Origin: Euperipatoides rowelli
Taxonomy: Eukaryota > Onychophora > Udeonychophora > Euonychophora > Peripatopsidae
Direction: 5' to 3' (one strand)
Assembly (NCBI GenBank): GCA_003024985.2
Contig: PXIH01S0007794.1
Length of the DNA stretch: 11,607 nucleotides
The notes beneath the pieces were generated by a model, which made no database searches, was not told the DNA's origin, and saw only the letters and a list, made by a program, of their open reading frames with translations. How positions within the stretch are numbered: the first letter of the stretch is position 1; each line of letters starts with the position of its first letter. Positions 8,370-11,607 of this stretch are shown here, one piece after another. The position numbers and the translations under genes are program-made.

Positions 8370-8582
8370 TCATATAAAAATGAGTACTGTACAGAAGAAT
8401 ATGAAACTGAAACTGTTTTGTATATTTCTTAATTTTTTCATCATATAATTGTTGCGATTATTATTCCATGCATATAGCCAAGTATCTTTATCTTTTGATA
8501 AATATTTAGATTCAAACGAACTCCTATCCCTCTCAAATAAATCAACTAATAAATCTAATCTGTTATAATTATTAAGGGACAT
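8370..8582 (-). pseudogene. Probable LINE fragment, linker between endonuclease and reverse transcriptase
   Basis: This is a 70-residue minus-strand ORF whose first ATG lies directly after a stop. Its middle reads ERDRSSFESKYLSKDKDTW followed by NNNRNNYMMKKLRNIQNSF. That resembles the conserved linker of LINE ORF2 proteins between the endonuclease and the reverse transcriptase, RDRxxxxKxxxskdxdtWxxYkxxRNxVxxxiRxaKxxyF, in order and approximate spacing. Neither the preceding endonuclease nor the following reverse-transcriptase motifs are recognisable, so only a small piece survives or is readable. The last dozen residues turn hydrophobic (FIFFCTVLIFI) and do not fit the family. An alternative is an unrelated exon or chance; the length alone is not significant at this base composition. 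Confidence 0.42.
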
Positions 8583-9093
8583 TCATATTATAAGTAACTG
8601 TAAGGCTTAGACTAAGCTTAAACACTTATAAAAGTGATATTTAAAATCCATGAATAGGAAGATTTATAATGCAAATCATTGCTAAAAAATAATCTAACCA
8701 CAAGTGAAAGATGATATATGGCTATCCACTTGAAATTATAATAAAAATAATATAATTAACTTAATCCAGAAGAGTATATACAAAATAAAATTAAATCAGG
8801 CAGCCTTTTGGCATCATTATATGATTCAACCAAACCCTGAAATCATTTAAGGACCTAGAGTCACGAGGGATGAGTATTCATTGTGAATGTAATCTGATCA
8901 TGCCTCACATTCATGAAACAATGGAAGGTATAAAATTATTGTATTGAGTACTGTTTAAGACAAATACCACAGTAAAAGGACAGTAAGTTCTGTGGCTTCT
9001 ATAATAGTCAATCTGACAATGAATTTCCATTGGGCTATTCTCATCCTTTATCTTTGTGATAAAAAAAATTATCCATAGAAAAAAAGTTATCAT
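8583..9093. other. AT-rich non-coding stretch
   Basis: No gene is assigned apart from the second copy of a short repeat (8781-8818). If the fragment at 8370-8582 is a LINE linker, the end of an endonuclease domain should lie here on the minus strand, but no SDHxxI-like motif was found. Confidence 0.4.
8781..8818 (+). repeat. Short diverged direct repeat, copy B
   Basis: It is the partner of the copy at 8252-8293, sharing AAAATAAAATT, then TCAGGCAGCCTTTTGGCA. Similarity fades on both sides after about 40 bp. Confidence 0.35.
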
Positions 9094-9397
9094 AGAAAGA
9101 TAGGAATGGAGATTGAAAATCAGCTGACAGCTGTATGAGTTAAAGAAAAGATCATGTCTGATATAAATTTGATCTCTCAGGCACATATAAAATATGTTAG
9201 AAAGATAAGAATGGAGATTGATAATCAGCTGACAGCTGTATAAGTGAAAGAAAAGATCATGACTGATAAACTGTACATTTGATCTCTGAGGCACATCAAA
9301 TATCTTAAAAAGATAAGAATGGAGATTGATAATCAGTTGACAGTTGTATAACAAAGAAAAGATCATGTCTGATATATATTTGATCTCTGAGGCACAT
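9094..9397. repeat. Tandem repeat, 105-108-bp unit, about 2.9 copies
   Basis: Units start at 9094, 9199 and 9307 (105 and 108 bp apart); the third ends near 9397. Each has the order AGAAAGATA, GGAGATTGA, AATCAGCTGACAGCTGTAT, AAAGAAAAGATCATG, CTGATA, TTTGATCTCT and GGCACAT. Copies are highly similar, so the duplication is fairly recent. Each unit contains CAGCTGACAGCTG, a near-perfect palindrome with two CAGCTG sites; in unit 3 both sites carry the same C-to-T change (CAGTTGACAGTTG). Because both periods are multiples of three, the minus strand stays open across copies, producing a repetitive 151-residue ORF at 8911-9366 that is not evidence of a gene. Confidence 0.95.
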
Positions 9398-9491
9398 TTT
9401 TAGGGTTGAGTCAAAGTTATTGATTTAACTATTTTGAAATGGATTCAGTTATAATTGATGATAATGGCACATTCATAAATAAAGGAACATT

Positions 9492-9568
9492 TAAAGGTCA
9501 AATGTAATGGATTTTTTAGTTTTATTATTGATTTTCAAAGATATTTACTAAATAAAAATTTCCACCAG
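9492..9568 (+). repeat. Inverted repeat, left arm
   Basis: TAAAGGTCAAATGTAA, then TTATTATTGATTTTCAAAGATA and TTCCAC, match the reverse complement of 10061-10144 with substitutions and length changes in A/T runs. A run of 15 A (9569-9583) follows directly. The arm might be one end of an old element or one copy of a dispersed repeat. Confidence 0.8.
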
Positions 9569-10060
9569 AAAAAAAAAAAAAAAGTTATTTACAATTCCTT
9601 TTTTAAAATAATTGTCTTTAGCTCCTCCCCCTTAAAACAACATTGTCCACTGTACACACCAGGGGAGATATTTTGTGACATCATAGGCTATAAAGCTTGC
9701 TATACTTAACTATAGAATATTTGCTACCATTGTCAGCATAAGACTTGATATCATATGGACTAAGTGTTTAAATACTTATAAAAAATAATAGTCAAATTCC
9801 TCCTTTGTGATATTATGGTCCAATTTGTTTTTTTTTTTAAAAAAAACCCAAAATGACCTTTAATACAAGTTGAACATACCTCTATTTGCATGTTAAATCA
9901 TTACAAAATAAACAGCTGTAGAGACTTTTTTTGTCATCAAATTAATCTCAGACCCAAATAAAATGTGAAAGCTTCGAGCTGTAATCTCAGACTGAGGATA
10001 GCAATAGTCTTAATTTATCTTTAAAATTACTTTTTTTATGCATTTAAAAAAAAAAAATTT
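9569..10060. other. Spacer between inverted repeat arms, non-coding
   Basis: The spacer is about 490 bp with no open frame of interest. It contains A15 at its left edge, a T11-A8 self-complementary tract at about 9828-9846, and a GC-richer patch at 9620-9670 with CTCCTCCCCC. Confidence 0.5.
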
Positions 10061-10144
10061 CCAGTGGAATTTTTTTTTATACTAATTATCTTTGAAAATC
10101 AATAATAATAAAAAATAAAAAAAATCTGTTACGTTTGACCTTTA
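10061..10144 (-). repeat. Inverted repeat, right arm
   Basis: Read on the minus strand, this arm has TAAAGGTCAAACGTAA, TTATTATTGATTTTCAAAGATA and TTCCACTGG, matching the left arm at 9492-9568. The core of 22 bases around TTGATTTTCAAAGATA is identical in both arms. The extra length here is in T- and A-runs. Confidence 0.8.
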
Positions 10145-11538
10145 TGGGCTTATGCTATGGCATGTGTTTAAGGTTACAAAAGGTCTAATGCACTGTGCAC
10201 AACCAGTAACTACAGGCCATAATAGATGGCCCATCACTTCATAATATGTGGCCCAGAAGAGGGATAATGAAAAAAATATATATAAAGTTGTCAAAAGTTA
10301 ACATTATGGTAGAGGAATAATGAAGAAAAAGAAATGTAGTTTTGATTTTGTAATCTAGCTCTTGTTTCCATAACCTCAAAAAATTTTCAGCTATGAGTTT
10401 ATTTAGTTAATAGCCTACCAAAGTTATTTTAAGAATATTTGTGTTTGTTGTTTACCAGAATTTGATGAAAAAATTAGTTGAGGGTGGGGCATGGGTAATT
10501 ACCCTATGGCATGCCATTGTCAGTTAAAGTCAAACTAGCCTGTATATGCTAAAACGTGCACTCCTGGTCTAAAGTATTAAATACTTTCTTTTATTTTTGG
10601 GGGAGGGGGTGAGTGTATCTTAAAGACAAAAGAAAATCACAATAAAGAGTAAATTAATTAATAAATATGTGCAAGTTGTTAATCACTGTAATTTATTTTT
10701 TTCCCGGTTTTTGCTTTAATTTTTAATTTCTTATTTTTCTCCTGGGTCTCTTACCCACCAGATTACTTTCAAAGATTCCCAAGCCCCTATGAAATTGTTG
10801 TACCTGATTGAACAAAGGATTTAAAATTTGACTATCTATTAACTGTTTTTATATTCTGTATTATTAAGGAATCTAGAAAAGATCAAATTAATGTTATATC
10901 CATAAAATTTGTCAGTTACATTAAAAGCAGCTTTTAAGTTAAAATGTTAATTACTATTTTAGCTTTGGTTGTAAACAATGTTTTACAAATTATTAAATAT
11001 ATTTATTTTGATCGTCAATAAACTCCATTTATTTATGATTGGATAAAGTTTCTGTGAAGCATATGGCACATTAATTTTGTTCTTATAAAACCTTTTTGGT
11101 CGAAATTAAACATTTGCACTATCAAAAGCATTATTAAAATTTCCATTAGAGATAATAATTAAACTTTGGATTTATGTTAAAATCAGAACTTTTTGAAAAC
11201 AAAATATCTGCACTAAGTATTAGAACATTACGATTGGCTGTTTTTTAAATGTAATATTTTCCTTAATTGATTTTAAAAGAGAAGCATCCTTAATTAATTT
11301 TCTTTAAAAGATAATTTATCTAATTATATATCATTACTTATAAGTGAATTTAAAAATATTATAATTTGGTACAGAAAGTAAATATTTGCAGTAATGTTAA
11401 TCTGGCAGTTGAAAAGTTCAGCATTACTTCAACCCAGGGATACCTTAATTTTAGAGTGCCTAAAAATTTTGGGAAGAGCAAAAATATATATCTGGATTTT
11501 TTTAACTGAGTTGAGAACAAAGTAAATAGAAAAGGATT
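10145..11538. other. AT-rich non-coding stretch
   Basis: No gene, RNA or transposon end can be supported. G-rich tracts lie near 10480-10492 and 10600-10612. A minus-strand stretch at 10986-11105 is open for 40 codons, and the same frame is open beyond its one stop, but it matches no family I know. Confidence 0.5.
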
Positions 11539-11548
11539 TCTATCTATC

Positions 11549-11607
<59 letters not shown>
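11539..11607. repeat. (TATC)n / (GATA)n microsatellite, cut by window end
   Basis: About 17 tetranucleotide units occur with one interruption (a TC insertion near 11549). The array runs to the last base, so its full length is unknown. Such tetranucleotide arrays are typical of animal genomes and usually vary in length between individuals. Confidence 0.97.

Noticed and set aside
8911-9366. 151-residue minus-strand ORF
   Set aside because: Most of it is three translated copies of a 105-108-bp tandem repeat whose period is a multiple of three; no domain or signal supports a protein.
9960-9990. tRNA B-box-like TTCGAGC
   Set aside because: No matching A box, cloverleaf or acceptor stem could be drawn around it.
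9726-10590. Possible direct repeat: CCATTGTCAG at about 9728 and 10514, each followed by a TTAAATACTT block
   Set aside because: The spacing between blocks differs (about 36 and 60 bp) and the intervening sequence does not align, so chance cannot be excluded.

Overview
The window looks like AT-rich, non-coding DNA from an animal genome, most likely an invertebrate. I found no intact gene, tRNA, rRNA, bacterial-style operon or CRISPR array. Three things point to a metazoan: several decayed non-LTR retrotransposon (LINE) fragments with 3' ends of eukaryotic type (AATAAA signals, A-rich or ATA-rich tails), simple-sequence microsatellites including a (TATC)n array, and medium-length tandem repeats. 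The species cannot be named from the sequence. Base 1231 is an n.

Layout: 1-2190 holds no recognisable gene, only a short ATG/AAT microsatellite. At about 2195-2525 (+) lies the C-terminal end of a LINE polyprotein with eight in-frame stops but no frameshift. Four tandem units of about 72 bp, with small hairpins, fill 3020-3270. At about 3713-4740 (-) lies the 3' end of a second LINE: the end of the reverse-transcriptase ORF with two frameshifts, a 3' UTR, an AATAAA and an (ATA)n tail. A third LINE 3' end, of a different C-terminal type, lies at about 6253-6830 (-) and ends in an A-rich tail. Next to it, 6964-7524 is a MITE-like element with 29-bp terminal inverted repeats (25/29 matched) whose internal 30-32-bp repeats echo the terminal motif. 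At 7826-8104 (+) there is an unusually long open stretch without ATG and of unknown origin. At 8370-8582 (-) a 70-residue ORF resembles the linker between the endonuclease and reverse-transcriptase domains of LINEs. Three tandem units of 105-108 bp occupy 9094-9397; because the period is a multiple of three they create a spurious 151-residue ORF. An inverted repeat pair (9492-9568 and 10061-10144) encloses about 490 bp. The window ends inside a (TATC)n microsatellite.

No genes act together here. The region is best read as a transposon graveyard: at least three LINE lineages, judged by their different C-terminal ends, plus a non-autonomous DNA-transposon-like element and young tandem repeats. 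All protein calls come from reading translations by eye, without database searches.
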